The notes: a model not told the origin generated them from the sequence alone. Counted from the stretch's first letter, positions 1-12,109 are shown. The stretch: DNA of 64,000 nt from Hyalella azteca (GCF_000764305.2 NW_025941461.1:1-64000), one strand, 5' to 3'. Program-made: numbers and translations.

Positions 1-1110
1 AATTCAGAGCTGGCCTTGATCAATGAAAATACGCTTAATTAAATATCCACGGAAGCTTCAAGCGAAAAAATTTAAAATGGGGGGCTCGTAAATTTCGAAT
101 GTAAAAAATTCTTGCATTTATGTTGATTAGCTTCTCACTAAACCTGTTATGAAAGGCGGTCCTCGCCAGCGTATACCTTCCCTCACTGTTCATTATTCAA
201 TTATTGTCCCTGCATGCGTTGAATTCCTCTGAAGTGATGCCTGTTAATAATGGTACTATGAACAACTCATTTTCATTGTAATGGGTGCAGCAGCAAGGCG
301 ACCCCAGGTTATGTAGTAAGTGTTATGCACAACGGACCACACGTCTCAGTCTCACCATGCAACTGAAAATAAAGTTCAACATTCAGCAAAGAGATACACA
401 TATATTTGGCCCGGGCGATAAAGATGTTCATTTATTTATTTATTTGGCACACATTGCAGCCAATATTTTCCAACACGAATGATTTTTCATTGAAAAATTA
501 CCAACTACTGACCATACATTCAGTGATGGCCTTAAATCAGTGAGATTAATCTTAAAACATAGACCCGATCATGATGATTTAGGAAAAACACTTGGAATGT
601 GGCATTTAAAATGCTCACATTTGCAATAAACTGTTCAGCATATACCAAAGCCCTAAAAAACCTGATGACGAACAAACCACTATTAAAATGAAGTAACATT
701 TTTAAATATTCGGCTGAAAAACAATTAAGTTGCAACAATTAGAATGAACATGTATTGAATAAAGACTTATGGAAATAAGAGTAGTCCAATTAGCTACGAG
801 TGTGGGATGCTCGGAATAAGGATGTTACTCAGAATGCAAGAACTAAATGCTTCCCATAGTTTCATGTTAAGTCAAATCTCTCCATTTGTTCAATTATAAT
901 TTTCAAGATGGAAACTTTATTGATTTGCTTGTTCTTAAGAAAAAAACACATTGAATGACTTGCATGGTTACTGCTACACGTCTATGATGACAGCGTTGTC
1001 ACTGGTGACACAACCTACAGCATTCCAAACAAAACAGTATTCCATATAGTTTACAAAATATGTACATCATAGGTTCTGAGGTTAACTTGTATTTAATTTT
1101 ATTTCGACTC
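1..1110. other. non-coding AT-rich sequence
   Basis: No exon-like open frame, splice-flanked patch, RNA gene or repeat is visible in this stretch. The open frames on either strand are short, and I treat them as chance. Confidence 0.5.
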
Positions 1111-1122
1111 ATCTATCGACAA

Positions 1123-1735
1123 TCTTCAGTAACTAGATGGTAATCTTCCGTGACTAGATGGTAATCTTCCGTAACTGGATGGTAATCTTCCGTAACTGGA
1201 TGGTAATCTTCCGTAACTATATGGTAATCTTTCGTAAATAGATAGTAATCTTCCGTAACTAGATGGTAATCTTTCGTAAATAGATAGTAATCTTCCGTAA
1301 CTAGATGGTAATCTTTCGTAACTAGATGGTAATCATCCGTAACTAGATGGTAATCTTCCGTAACTAGATGGCAATCTTCCGTAGCTAGATGTAATCTTCC
1401 GTAACTAGATAGTAATCTTCCGTAACTAGACGGTAATCTTCCGTAACTAGATAGTTCTCTTCCGTAACTAGATGGTAATCTACCGCAACTAGATGCATGG
1501 TAGTCTTTAATAACTAGATAGTAATCTTCCGTAACTAGATGGTATTCTTCCGTAACTAGGAGGTAATATTCGGTAACTAGATGGTAATCTTTCGTAACTA
1601 GATAGTAATCTACCGTAACTAGATGGTAGTCTTTAGTAACTAGATAGTAATCTTCCGTAACTAGATGGTATTCTTCCGTAACTAGGAGGTAATATTCGGT
1701 AACTAGATGTAATCTTTCGTAACTAGATGGTAGTC
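1123..1735. repeat. 21-bp minisatellite, about 29 copies
   Basis: The unit is close to TAATCTTCCGTAACTAGATGG, with point changes and a few small indels. Variant units such as those with TTTCG, GTAGT or GGAGG blocks recur in the same order in two places around 1500-1700, so part of the array spread by duplicating multi-unit blocks. No long reading frame runs through it. Confidence 0.93.
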
Positions 1736-1944
1736 GAGATGCAGACCATCACCCGATGGCTACAGGAAACCATTTCCATAAATATTGCTGCTAAAAAGTC
1801 GTGGCGTTTTAGTCCGGCGAGTGTATTGACCTTTGGAGCTGAGTAATTACATATTGACCAGGAAGTGGGTATAATAACGCTTTAAAGAATGGCCTACGTA
1901 ATTGCCGCTACTTCGTTTGTTTTGATAACGTGTGAATGGAGTGC

Positions 1945-2172
1945 AGCATGACGCCCAGCATGACGAACAGCATGACGGGCATCATGATGAACAGCATGAC
2001 AAGCAATATGACGGACAGCTCGACGCCTAGCATGACGAACGTCTGGTCGCCTAGAATGACCAACATCTTGTCGCCTACAATGACCAACACCTTGTCGCCT
2101 ACAAGGACCAACACCTTGTCGCCTACAAGGACCAACAGCATGACGCCTAGCATGACCAACAACTTGTGACCT
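1945..2172. repeat. 12-bp repeat, 19 units in strict register
   Basis: The units are variants of AGCATGACGCCC and AGCATGACGAAC. They alternate in a 24-bp higher-order pattern and show no indels. Because 12 is a multiple of three, reading frames persist. On the plus strand an ATG at 1936 opens a 77-codon frame of Met/Thr/Ser/Asn tetrapeptides ending at 2169. On the minus strand a 102-codon frame, rich in His-Ala-Arg-Arg-like units, starts with ATG at 2202. Either frame could be chance. The indel-free register is the only hint of coding constraint. Confidence 0.85.
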
Positions 2173-2399
2173 ATTAACGACGAATAACATGATACTCAGC
2201 ATGACAGCGTTACGGATAATCCGCAGAGTTCCAGCTGAATGCCTGGCACATAAGCGTGCAGATCACGTCTCTGCCACCAAGCGACCCAACAACTGCCGGC
2301 TTGCAGATGGTGTTAGTGAATGCAATGAAAACTATACTACGCTGCGACATAACTATAACTATGCATCGTATACACGGTAACCGATACATTGTTATGCAA

Positions 2400-3500
2400 C
2401 TGAAATAATTTACTTACATGTGATGGTAATCTGTATACGTATAAATAACATGTCAACTAGACAGCTTAATGGATGAAATAGCAAGCTTTGGCGCATCAAC
2501 AGATTTGAATAAGACAATATTAACATCATCAATGTACCTAATTATAAAACTGAAGGATATTGTGCATTATTTCGAATTAAAAATTTAAATTAATAAATAA
2601 ATTCTTCATACTCTGCCTGTGCGCTGAACACCTGCGAATGGGACAGGAGTGTGCATGGGACGATCTACCGTATGGCAGCCTAGCTGACACTGAAGAATGA
2701 CAATTGTTTGAGATCATGAGGGAGTTTCTCGAGTTTTGAGAGCCCAACATCCCACTTACACTAAGTGGCGGAGGGAGTTGACTCATCCCCAAACTCGGCT
2801 CGAGCGTTTAAAAATTTCCAACAATTTTTCTTCTTGCATTCATCAAGTAAAAAAGTGACGTAAGTCAGAACTTGCTAGGTTTATAAGAAGACATGCAGAG
2901 CGATCAAACTGCTCTATATCAGTCAACAAAACAAAGCAGTGTAATTAAGTACCAACGCAAAAAATGTTACGATTTTTAACAACTCAATCAAACATCGAAA
3001 CCATCAGCACAAACAATAAACGCAATTGAAAAGCGTAAGTCATCGGCGCAAACAATCATCGTAAATAAACAGTTCAATCAAACAGAGTAAACAGTAGCGC
3101 AAAAAAAATCAGCGTAATCAAACAGCGCACTTAGAAAGTTCAAACAAACAGCGCAATCAAACCAATCTCAAAATAAGATGTCCCAAACATTCAGTTCATC
3201 AATTTTTCAATCGTGAACAGGATGGAACTTTATTTGATTTAAATTCCAAACTTTCGTAATCAAACATGTCCAATTATTGAAGACGCATTTCATTTCCAAG
3301 ATAGGAATTTCATTTGTTTCAATGAATTCCTTTCCCTTGTGATTTCCTGAATTCCCTTGATTATGATTGATGTCCATTCTTACTTTTTGGACATAAACAA
3401 TGGGACAAACTTGCGAATCTTCGTAAGATGAAATTCACGTGAGAATATAAATTAGATAACAAAGAAAGATAAGGCCCGATGGACTTGCGTTAAGAACCGT
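2400..3500. other. non-coding sequence
   Basis: Nothing gene-like is visible. Around 2980-3160 there is low-complexity sequence with repeated CAATCAAACAG-type words, an imperfect short-period repeat too decayed to define a unit. Confidence 0.4.
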
Positions 3501-3589
3501 TCTATTAACCTTTTTTAAACTATTTTTAACTTCGCGCTTGACGCCGTAACTATAAATTTGCCGAGAGATTTCAGAGGACGGATCTGCAA

Positions 3590-3743
3590 GCGTGTTGTCC
3601 AAGAGCCATTTGTAGAAAATTGTCAGAAATGTGGAGCCAAAGACGTCATTACCTAAGAGAGCTTCAGCAAATACGAGAACTGGGCAAATGCTGGTCGATA
3701 CTCCATTGCCGAGCTTGGCAAGATGCCCAGCAATGCTGCGCTC
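3590..3743 (+). other. exon-like patch with strong splice donor
   Basis: A possible acceptor (GATTTCAG, ending near 3569) lies ahead of a GC-richer stretch that ends at a textbook donor, CTCT|GTAAGTA, at about 3743. Two frames are partly open. One gives a cysteine pair in ENCQKCGAKD preceded by GRICKRVVQE, then stops at TAA. The other stays open to the donor with a Gln/Cys-rich product. The first resembles the CxxC end of arthropod chemosensory proteins, but the downstream sequence does not continue that family. I regard this as a decayed exon or chance. Confidence 0.2.
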
Positions 3744-4983
3744 TGTAAGTATAACTTCACTTGCACAGTTAGACTTGGTCTTGCAACCATATATGGGGCA
3801 CTCTTATAACATTGTTAGCATCATAAGGAATTTAAAAGCATAGAAAACACCAAGCAAATTCACCATGTTAGCATCACTGTTAGCAGTTACTATATACGAA
3901 TATTTCTATAGTAATATAATTTTACAGTTCTAGTTATGCAATTTTATAGTTAAAGTTATGCAATTTTATAGTTAAACACACCAAACATTTTGCAAAAAAA
4001 AGTATCAGAAAAAATGTTTCGGCAATTTGTTCCCAGACGTCATTCGTGTTGTTAAAACACATTATCCTTATGGTCCATAGCAAGCATTGTAGCTCTGAGA
4101 ATTCCTACTGAGAACTGGACTCCGAACCCAGCCAAACTTTAGTAATATTATATTTAAGCACGCTAATGGAAAACAGCTTACAAAAAATCATAAATCATTG
4201 AGTAAACTATAGGTACATAAAATGAAATGTCAATGCCATAATCACTGTTACCCTGTATCGACGATGCTGCTCGATACGTTCACGACGACAAAAGCCGCAA
4301 AAAAGCTATAAAAATGGAAAAAATTTATATTGTCATTCAATATTTACGAATAAAGAGAATTTCTTGAATTAATAACGTCATCAGATAAATATAAAATTGA
4401 AACAAGAACAAATTGTTCCATCACTGCTATGATGACAGCTCTTGAAGTATCAATGGAGGAGTTTCAAATGATTGTAAAAGTTGTAAGCTTTCATCATTAA
4501 TGTCAAACTTCTACCATGCTTCAGTTTAGGTTCGCTTAGGACTGTTATAGGAAGGAGGGTGTATTAGCACAAGACATAATTAATGATAAAAATAATATTG
4601 AACCCTAGTGTTTTGACTTGATTTCATGCAGTGAAAATATAACTTTTTTCTTGCATTTATAACTCCGGGGGTAAAAAAAATATAAAAAACTAATAACAGA
4701 AGCGCTAAATTAAACTTTGTTTTCATCTAAAACTGGGTACGGTACTGAAGTTCGCATATGTGCATGTAATTCTTCAGAATTTAGGCAAGCCTTTAGCTCA
4801 GCCATGGATCGATTGACAAGGAGAAATAAATCAAAGTGAAAGGTGCGTCCAAATGTCACGAATTTGATCTAATATTTTATCTTTTTCAAGTAAAATTTTA
4901 AGCAATTTGAAAGCGGTGCAATAATTGGGAGCTATTACCTCTGATCGTTGTAAATATCATCCCAGCATGAGTTATACGATGGT

Positions 4984-5011
4984 TATATAGAAGGCAGGGG
5001 GTGAGACCTTA
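4984..5011 (+). promoter_or_regulatory. TATA box plus initiator
   Basis: TTATATAG lies at 4983-4990. A TTAGTAA initiator-like A at about 5011 follows 26-27 bases later, which is the standard TATA-to-start distance for RNA polymerase II in arthropods. The first ATG lies 20 bases further on, at 5031, and opens the small two-exon gene. The spacing is seen directly; promoter function is inferred. Confidence 0.5.
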
Positions 5012-5030
5012 GTAACTCGTCTAAACAAAT

Positions 5031-5281
5031 ATGTCGGCTCAATACATCGATCGGCTGGACAAAGAAGTAAGGCGCAGAAAAGAAGGAAAGGATTATGTTA
5101 GCGCAAGTAAAAAAAATTACGACGGTAAGAATATAATCTATTAAAATAATATAATAAAACGAAATTTTTCCCCATGTTATGGTCTTCAGTCATTCAGACT
5201 GACGATAACAGGAAGGCTTTAGTTTTAATCTATTTACATATAATTGAAGTCAGCTCTTTTATAAGCCATAACAGGAACTAA
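5031..5281 (+). CDS. small two-exon gene, unknown 61-aa product
   Basis: Exon 1 (5031-5124) starts with MSAQYIDRLDKEVRRRK and ends at GACG|GTAAGA. A 65-base intron (5125-5189) ends in a pyrimidine-containing tract with TGGTCTTCAG. Exon 2 (5190-5281) restores the codon (G+TC) and stays open to TAA at 5279. The product would have a charged helical N-terminal half (about residues 3-25) and a hydrophobic stretch, KALVLIYLHIIEV, near residues 42-55 that could sit in or on a membrane. The start is chosen as the first ATG after a well-spaced TATA box. I do not recognise the family. Exon 1 could instead splice to more distant exons. Each exon alone is too short to be convincing; the support comes from promoter, donor, short intron, acceptor and phase together. 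Confidence 0.45.
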
Positions 5282-5289
5282 ATCAGATT

Positions 5290-8200
5290 CATGCCCAATG
5301 CAATTGAATTAAGGAAGAAAAACATGGATTAAAATCACAATAGCTGCAGGCGATAGACCTGCCTAACGGTATTCGGATAGCGCGGAAAAAAGTAGCCCTT
5401 TTCATGATGCTTGAACGACATATAAAAATTAATTAAATGGCAATAGGAACATAACGACAGAACAACAGCGTTCATTAAAAGAATGTCCTTATAAATTTTC
5501 AACAGATGCTTTCGATTAGTAATGTTCTTTCATTCTTAAGCGAATATGAAATGAATGAAGTAAACGTGAGAGACGTAATCAGCGAGCAAAATGTTGACAC
5601 GGCTGACATCCATGGTAGTGCCATGATAATGACATGGTAGTGCCATGATAGTGCCATGGTATGATGCCATATTAGTGCCAGTTCCATCAACAGGTTTGCA
5701 TCGAGGACAAAAAACAAAAACACAGAACCTTCATATGTGCAAATAAATTGGACAATAAATCCGGACCATAACAGGGTATGGGCACCGCACGAGCCGTTAC
5801 CTCAAATAAACCTCTTGTCTCTCATAAAATAAAAGTTCATCTTTTGATCGACGACAATGAAAGTTACATTAAGAAGAAAAATGGCATAGATTTCCAAAAA
5901 AATATTCGTGAAACAACGAATATTTCACACACGCATTCAAGGGATTAATGGATATAATTTCACGCATTTCTGCACGTCGTGTAGTCAACAATAAGAAATT
6001 GTCAAAATCAACTGATCGAAAATTAAAAAAATCGTGCTTGAAAAATGACGATGACAGAAATATGGATTTTGGCAGCCTGAAATTTCACTGCTCGATAATT
6101 CAGTTTATTAGCGTGTGTACAATATGCAGCTTGGGTCTGCAGTATTGCACAAACAATAAATTCTGTCTGAACTACGATTACAAATCGCAAAAGTTGCGAT
6201 AACTTTTAGTGCCTTAGAGCTTTATGGAAAAATCCATGCCAGCAAAATTAAAACTTAGTCCCAGAAAATTGTCCAACTCGCACGGCAAGCAATTAAGCGT
6301 TGTAGCGGTCAGGCAGTGGTGTAAACAAGCTAAGCGCAGAGGATTTCACTAAGCCTCTACTTTAGAAAGTCACTGAAAAATGTGCTACTCAACGAAAAAA
6401 CTAGCACGTCGACACAGTTTGATCAAAGTTAGGGTACAGCGGCCGCCACGTCTTAATTGCGACATTTCCAAGTGAACCAACAAATTACTGCCATTCTTGT
6501 GGATTCCGACCGGCCAAATCCGCATCCCATCACGAGTTTACGAGCCCAAAACACTGCATTCCGAGCCCAGTGCAAGAAGGACCTCAATCAGCCCTCGTTT
6601 GTGGTGATATTTACGCGCTCAAACAACTCTCTCGTTAGGACAAGTTTGGAAGGGTCTGCGACTTTTCCAACGCTCGGTGTAGACTGATTTTTATTCTGTT
6701 ATCCCGTAAATTAGAAGGGATCTAATAATTTGTGTATCCCAAAATTAAAAAGACATAATAATGATGAGGCCAATAATTCATAATGAAACCTACTATTTAC
6801 GCACAATAGCTCACGTTCATTCTTCAAATTAAGGGAAACTTTGGAGGAGCGTCATTTGAATTTATTGCCACGATCGTAATCCAATAGACATTCAACTGTA
6901 CATCTTCGCCTTTTTAATCATTATCACGACAAACTTCAGCAACCTACTCCCTTTAGTTTTGGATGTGGGATGATGAAGAGATTAATTCTGGAAGTTTGAG
7001 CGAACCCTCGACCTTATACAGAATATATAGTAAGAGCCTTGCGTGCAAACTTAGGCAGGGTGACGCGAGAGCTGGAGGCTTTCTATCACACCTCAGACTT
7101 TAGTGGTTCACACATGCGATAGGTTCTACGACTCGATAGGCTCTATGAAGCTATAGCTTTTTTAACTTCATAGCTTCAATTCATCGTGATGTTTTCTGCC
7201 TTCAGAGGTTATCTGTGTTGAATGGTTGGTTCTCTTGGTCTCAACTTGTACTCGTTCTCAAGTTCTCTGACTTGATAAGTTTCTGTTTTCTAGGTCGTCT
7301 GATTGGAATGAATTTTCTTTTCATTGTTTTTTTTTACTGAAAAAGCTTCCGTGGGTATGGGTACTTTACACTGAGAGATTACCCATTCTTTACCGAGTAA
7401 GAATACATCGGTATGACCTCCTGTCGTTTACATTCTATAGTAGTCAATTAATTAGGACTTTACCATGACTTGACAATCAACCGTATATACGTACGTCTGG
7501 AGGATAACCATCGATCTTCATCTCCTTTTTATTGTAAGACTTGAGACTGAAAAGCGAAACTACAAGAGCGCGATTTCAGATTGTCACGCGTGTCTTTCAT
7601 TAGTTTAATCAAGACCCGAAATGGAAGACGTTGAAGCGAGAAATTAGCAGGGTAACTAGTTTTACACAACACTTCGAGCACGAGCACGACCTTCATAAAT
7701 GGGACGAGGTCTTTAATTATAATGAGGCTTGCTTCAAAGAGGGGATTTTAGGAGAATTCTAGCGCAGGCCAAGCTGTTTATTTTGGCTAAATTCTAGTCA
7801 AATTNATATTATCCAAACCAAAAATGTCGCGATTAGGCACCCTAACGCAAATGTGTTGTTATCACAGAGTGAGAAATAAATTGTACATAATATAATTATA
7901 TGGTATTTGGTACGGGTTGCTCAAAAATGCATTATAAGCTATTGTTGAAACGTCGTGCATGAATGTTCGCCGTATCATAATTACTGAATGTATTAGAGGA
8001 TCATTGAGCGATCGTAAATTTCTTTGTAAATTCATTGTCTACACAAACTAAACCTCTTTACCACGTGTTAATTATGATAGGAATAGCATTGACGACGGTC
8101 AATATATTCGTAGACGAACGGTTAAGAAATGTGACGAATGAACTATCGTGAACAACTGAAAGATAATATTGAAAAAATAAAACCCAAACAAGATGCAGTT
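5290..8200. other. mostly non-coding sequence
   Basis: The stretch contains a short tandem repeat at 5584-5680 (units around CATGGTAGTGC) and one ATG-initiated 84-codon frame at 5948-6202. That frame has a Lys/Arg-rich N-terminus and a hydrophobic Cys-containing stretch, but no splice or promoter support. The N at 7805 marks an ambiguous base. I see no RNA gene here. Confidence 0.35.
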
Positions 8201-8219
8201 TTTTCGCAAATTGAGAGTT

Positions 8220-8646
8220 CCGGTGTAGCGGGCCAGCCTTGGCCGCGCTTAAAGCGCTGTTAGTTTTATTCAGCCGCCGCACCTCTCTGACACAGACTAA
8301 GGAGAAAAAGTAAGAGTAGATAGTGTTCTCGAGAAGCAGCTGATTAGGAGGAGGCAGCCCACCTTTGCCTGACTTACCACCTTATAATGTCTGTACATAT
8401 CTGTATATATCTATATCTGTCTGTACATATCTGTACATATCTGTCTGTAAATTATTTGCATTCGTGAACCTACTTGCATTTAGTTTAAAGTCTATTGTCG
8501 TCCCTGTGGTTTCTCTATGTAATTCAAATATAAGTTGTGGCCTATGAAACTTCGTTGATCAAGTCTGATTAATCCTCGTGCGCTGGGGCCCGCGGGCAGA
8601 GACCCAGTAACTTAGTATATGGAGCGTAGTTATCCCGCTACACCGG
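8220..8646. mobile_element. 427-bp element with 13-bp terminal inverted repeats
   Basis: CCGGTGTAGCGGG at 8220-8232 is matched exactly by its reverse complement at 8634-8646. If the outer CCGG is read as a 4-bp target duplication, the inverted repeats become TGTAGCGGG. The palindromic CCGG makes this ambiguous. The interior is non-coding, has a GC-rich left edge, and includes a CTGTACATAT-type microsatellite around 8390-8450. This would be a short non-autonomous DNA transposon (MITE). No transposase and no second copy is present in the window. Confidence 0.45.
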
Positions 8647-8649
8647 CAC

Positions 8650-9080
8650 GATAAGCCTTCCACATTTCCTTCCACATAAGCCTTCCGTCGAGCTTTTCAC
8701 ATTTCATATAGAAAATTCCTCGATTCTACTGATTTCAAATTTAAAACGAGGAAAATTGTTAACACCGATGTGTTCGTCAACATTTTGATTTTTTTATTGT
8801 GAAACAATGTGCATTTTATAACACACACGAGTGAAACGTCGAAAGCGAAATCATACATACCAATTAAAAACTTTTCCCATAACTGATCTCAAAAAGTCAT
8901 AAAATCGGGACTTTATGTATTCAATTTCGTCCCCGTATTCAGCGCAATGAGACAAGTAAATCTATACACCTAGACCCAGAAAAGCAAAGGTTTCTCAGCC
9001 ACTGGACTTGTGAATGGAGTTCACAAGAGGCTCGAGACATCAAAGAGGACGTGCTATTCATCGTAGGGTTAACGTCTCGT
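8650..9080. other. non-coding sequence
   Basis: No exon-like frame or repeat was recognised between the inverted-repeat element and the exon-like patch at 9087. Confidence 0.4.
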
Positions 9081-9086
9081 GTATAC

Positions 9087-9180
9087 CTGAGGTGGCAGCC
9101 TCGCTGATGAATGGCGTGCCAGCCCCTCGCTCAGTGCGATCTCATTACACTGTCGACAACTGCAAGTTGTTCCTGTCTCG
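9087..9180 (-). other. candidate internal exon, 31 codons
   Basis: On the minus strand, CTGATTAG ends at 9181, followed by 94 open bases and then CTCAG|GTATAC at 9087/9086. The frame reads ETGTTCSCRQCNEIALSEG and then a Ser/Arg/Pro-rich tail, with three cysteines near the start. It begins in phase 2 and ends in phase 0. The patch is clearly GC-richer than its surroundings. The pyrimidine tract before the acceptor is weak, and no partner exon was identified nearby, so it may be a decayed exon or a coincidence. Confidence 0.3.
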
Positions 9181-9189
9181 CTAATCAGT

Positions 9190-11840
9190 TGTGGGACTTG
9201 ACCAAATTACTCTAAATCTCACGCCCAAGTCAAAATCAAGCAGCCGAAAATACGAAAAAAATATTGCTGCTTCAAGCATGCAAATTAATTGTAATATTAG
9301 ATATTTGAATGCCACGAGCAGCCATTTATAGAAAACGCCATAAAAACACGCACGCAAAAACTTTAGAAGGCAAACCCGCACAAGAGCTGCGTGATGATTA
9401 CCGTTGAAAACAGCGTATTACAAGCTTATGTCAGCTAAAAATGCGTAACGAAGAAATTCAACGTAATCTTCATATATGAACAACGAGAACACATTTAACT
9501 AAAATGTCCATTTTCGAAAGTAGAACGAAGGACCTACCTATAATTTGAATATTGAATTTTTAACGTACATTCGTTGCACCAAATTTAAAATAAATGAACG
9601 AAATTTTCTTCGACTGCCGAGACAGATAATTTTTTCCAGTGGTTGAGACTCCCTTCGTTATTTACAGGAGCGCCAATAATTCACCCAACATCAGAGAGTG
9701 GCACCAATAAATAAATTTCTACCCCTATACTTAACAGTCTATTGGATAAGTTAAATAATAATAATAATGCGATGAGCGGCATGTGTAGCCTATGAGTGCG
9801 AGCGTTCATTCTATGAATACGAACTGCGTCTTCACGTAAGTAGATCTCAGTTGACGCCCTCGTCAGTAAGATGAGGGCTGCCTAACTTTACCAATTTGAA
9901 CTTCTTTGAGTTTCACTAGCCTAACTCCAGATAACCTCCTTCACAAGAACTTATACGATCGACGACTCGTAACAAGTCCAATTTAAGCCCCACGTACTGA
10001 TCATGGTCGCAGCCCAACTGAAATTCTGGAAGATAAATTTACTTTCAAATGAACGAAGGTTCTGGAAAGGCTGTTCAAACATAAGCAGTTCCCCAAAAAA
10101 CTTTTGGCAGTCTCATACTACCGATGGTTCATGTTCCGTGTCAGATTGTGTGTTTGATAATTACTGAATTCAGGGTGGGCGTTTAGTGATCAATTCGTAA
10201 AATTTAAAAAAAAATAATAGTAGCCTACGAATGGAAGCGTAATAAATCTGATTTAGCTCAATTAATCAAGTTCAAAATATTACATGAAGAAACATAGTTT
10301 TTTCGAAGTCCCAGGAGAAATTTTGAATCTTCAACTTGCAAGTCGTGGAACGTAGACGCTATTAATAAAAAAATTCTTACGATATGCACTGAAAATTTCG
10401 AAAATGCATGGAGTTGCTTATTGATACATACATCGCTATTTGCACGAGAATTCTGAGAAACTAATTTGTCAGGAGTGCTCAAAAAATTTCAGTGACAAAT
10501 TTTACGAGACTTGATTTCTGAACTTGGAATTTTCGCGGAACGCACTAAAGTACGTATTTTTCATGAAGTAAAAATGTCGAAATACGGAATGCATTCCGGA
10601 AATCCGACCGCTCTATTGAGTTGAAATATTTTTATCGTCTTTCATCTCACGTTAGAAGCGAACACGTTTTCACCTAAGGAAATAAGAATTCAGAGTTATG
10701 ATTATTGCCCTAAAAATGTCGAAACAAAGAGTCGTAGTCTGGCGCTGCATCATTTTTCAATGCATATGAGGTGTGGTTGGAATCCAAATTAGAGTGAATT
10801 TCCCACTGACAATTTTAGAGAGAATTGTGGCGCGGGCATTCCAGAAATTCAATACATCGTAGGATTAAAATGAATAAAAAAATAAGCCTAACTTTGAAAT
10901 GAAACTCGTGCGTGCAGATAGATTTCTCGCATACTCAAAGAATTGAATTTGGAATATTGTGAAAAAAAGTGAAAAACCTTTCTGCTCGTATTACTGATAC
11001 GCCCTTTATCCGGGCCAAACTGGGTCAGAATAACGTATACATGTACAAGAAGTGCATCGATATTTGGACACAAGCCGCTTATTTTTCTGAGTGTTGCATG
11101 CTCTGCTGCCTACGAAAACTGGCGGCAACGAAGAAGTGGAATGAAATTACTTCAGTAAATTCAAATAAAAACCATAATTTATGAAACTTATACTGCTTTC
11201 ATCAGATTAAAATTTTATGGATGGAAACAATTCATTTGGGTGTGTACAGCAAACATCAAACTTTGAACAGCGATCAATTTGTATAATAAAAGCTGATAAT
11301 TCGATAATTGAGCAGAGCACACATAAATTAAGGTTCGCTATATAGTTCTATAGGTGTACGATTAAACCTTATTTTATTATTAAAATATTATACTTCTGCT
11401 GAATATATGTGTTGTGAATTTAGTGTTAATGAGAATTAGAACTGTAAGAATATCTTAGTGAGCGTTCTAATCGAGATGAGAGTTTGCGGATAGGAAAGTA
11501 GGTATAAACGAGGACTCGATGATAGGAGTTACAAGACACGTGTCTCGTGAGTCGTGCTCCTGGAAACGGAAGATTAATCGTTGCCCTTTTAAAAAATCCC
11601 ATGAAAATGAGCCTATTATTCATTGAAGCAATCATTTGGATTGCAGCGACATACGACTTTGCGGAGTATAAAATAGGATGAAACTGAACGATGAGTTTTC
11701 TTATCGCAATGTTGAGAATTGTTCTGGCGGCCGTTATTATAAACAATTATTCTTTACCCAGTTTCTGTATATGTTGAATAAATATGAATTGCAAGAAATG
11801 CAGTAAAAGCCGCGCTATAAAGAAATCACACCAGCGACAA
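9190..11840. other. non-coding AT-rich sequence
   Basis: Open frames here are short or lack ATG starts. The 106-codon minus-strand frame at 11426-11746 begins with TTG. I see no splice-flanked patch, RNA gene or array. Confidence 0.4.
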
Positions 11841-11845
11841 AAGGG

Positions 11846-11868
11846 CAGTGACTGCTCAGCAGTCACTG
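11846..11868. other. perfect 10-bp hairpin
   Basis: CAGTGACTGC, loop TCA, GCAGTCACTG. It lies 15 bases before the ATG of the LINE-derived frame at 11883. It could mark the truncated edge of that insertion or simply be a stable stem-loop. Confidence 0.6.
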
Positions 11869-11882
11869 TATAACTTGAAAAA

Positions 11883-12101
11883 ATGTGCTATGAAAATGGT
11901 AACATCAACAGCCTCCCCGATAGCACCGTTGACGCTCCGAGTATGAACGCCTTCAAGAATAGACTAGACGAAGCTATGCAGGAGCATATGTTCAGTCTTA
12001 AAATGCCTAGCAAATTACGGGCCAGGCAATCAGTCCAGCAGCTATCTCAATCAATCGGCAGTTATGGAAAGATCGGGTTCCAAATGCCGGATCCCTTGTG
12101 A
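11883..12101 (+). mobile_element. LINE reverse-transcriptase C-terminal relic
   Basis: The 72-codon frame contains NSLPDSTVDAPSMNAFKNRLDE. This closely follows the conserved tail of ORF2 in CR1/Jockey-type non-LTR retrotransposons, where a W-NSLP-x-x-VV-x-AP-S-x-x-FK-x-RLD pattern follows the reverse transcriptase. The usual preceding tryptophan is replaced by isoleucine, and nothing upstream encodes the polymerase core. The insertion is therefore a 5'-truncated and decayed copy, as expected for target-primed insertions. The last 40 residues are not recognisable. Family recognition rests on the motif alone. Confidence 0.6.
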
Positions 12102-12109
12102 ATCAAGTC

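Noticed and set aside
3590..3743. Possible chemosensory-protein (OS-D) exon
   Set aside because: The GRICKRVVQE...ENCQKC stretch resembles the family locally, but the frame stops eight codons later and the expected C-terminal region is absent.
11426..11746. 106-codon minus-strand frame
   Set aside because: Starts with TTG, hydrophobic/basic random-like composition, no splice signals.
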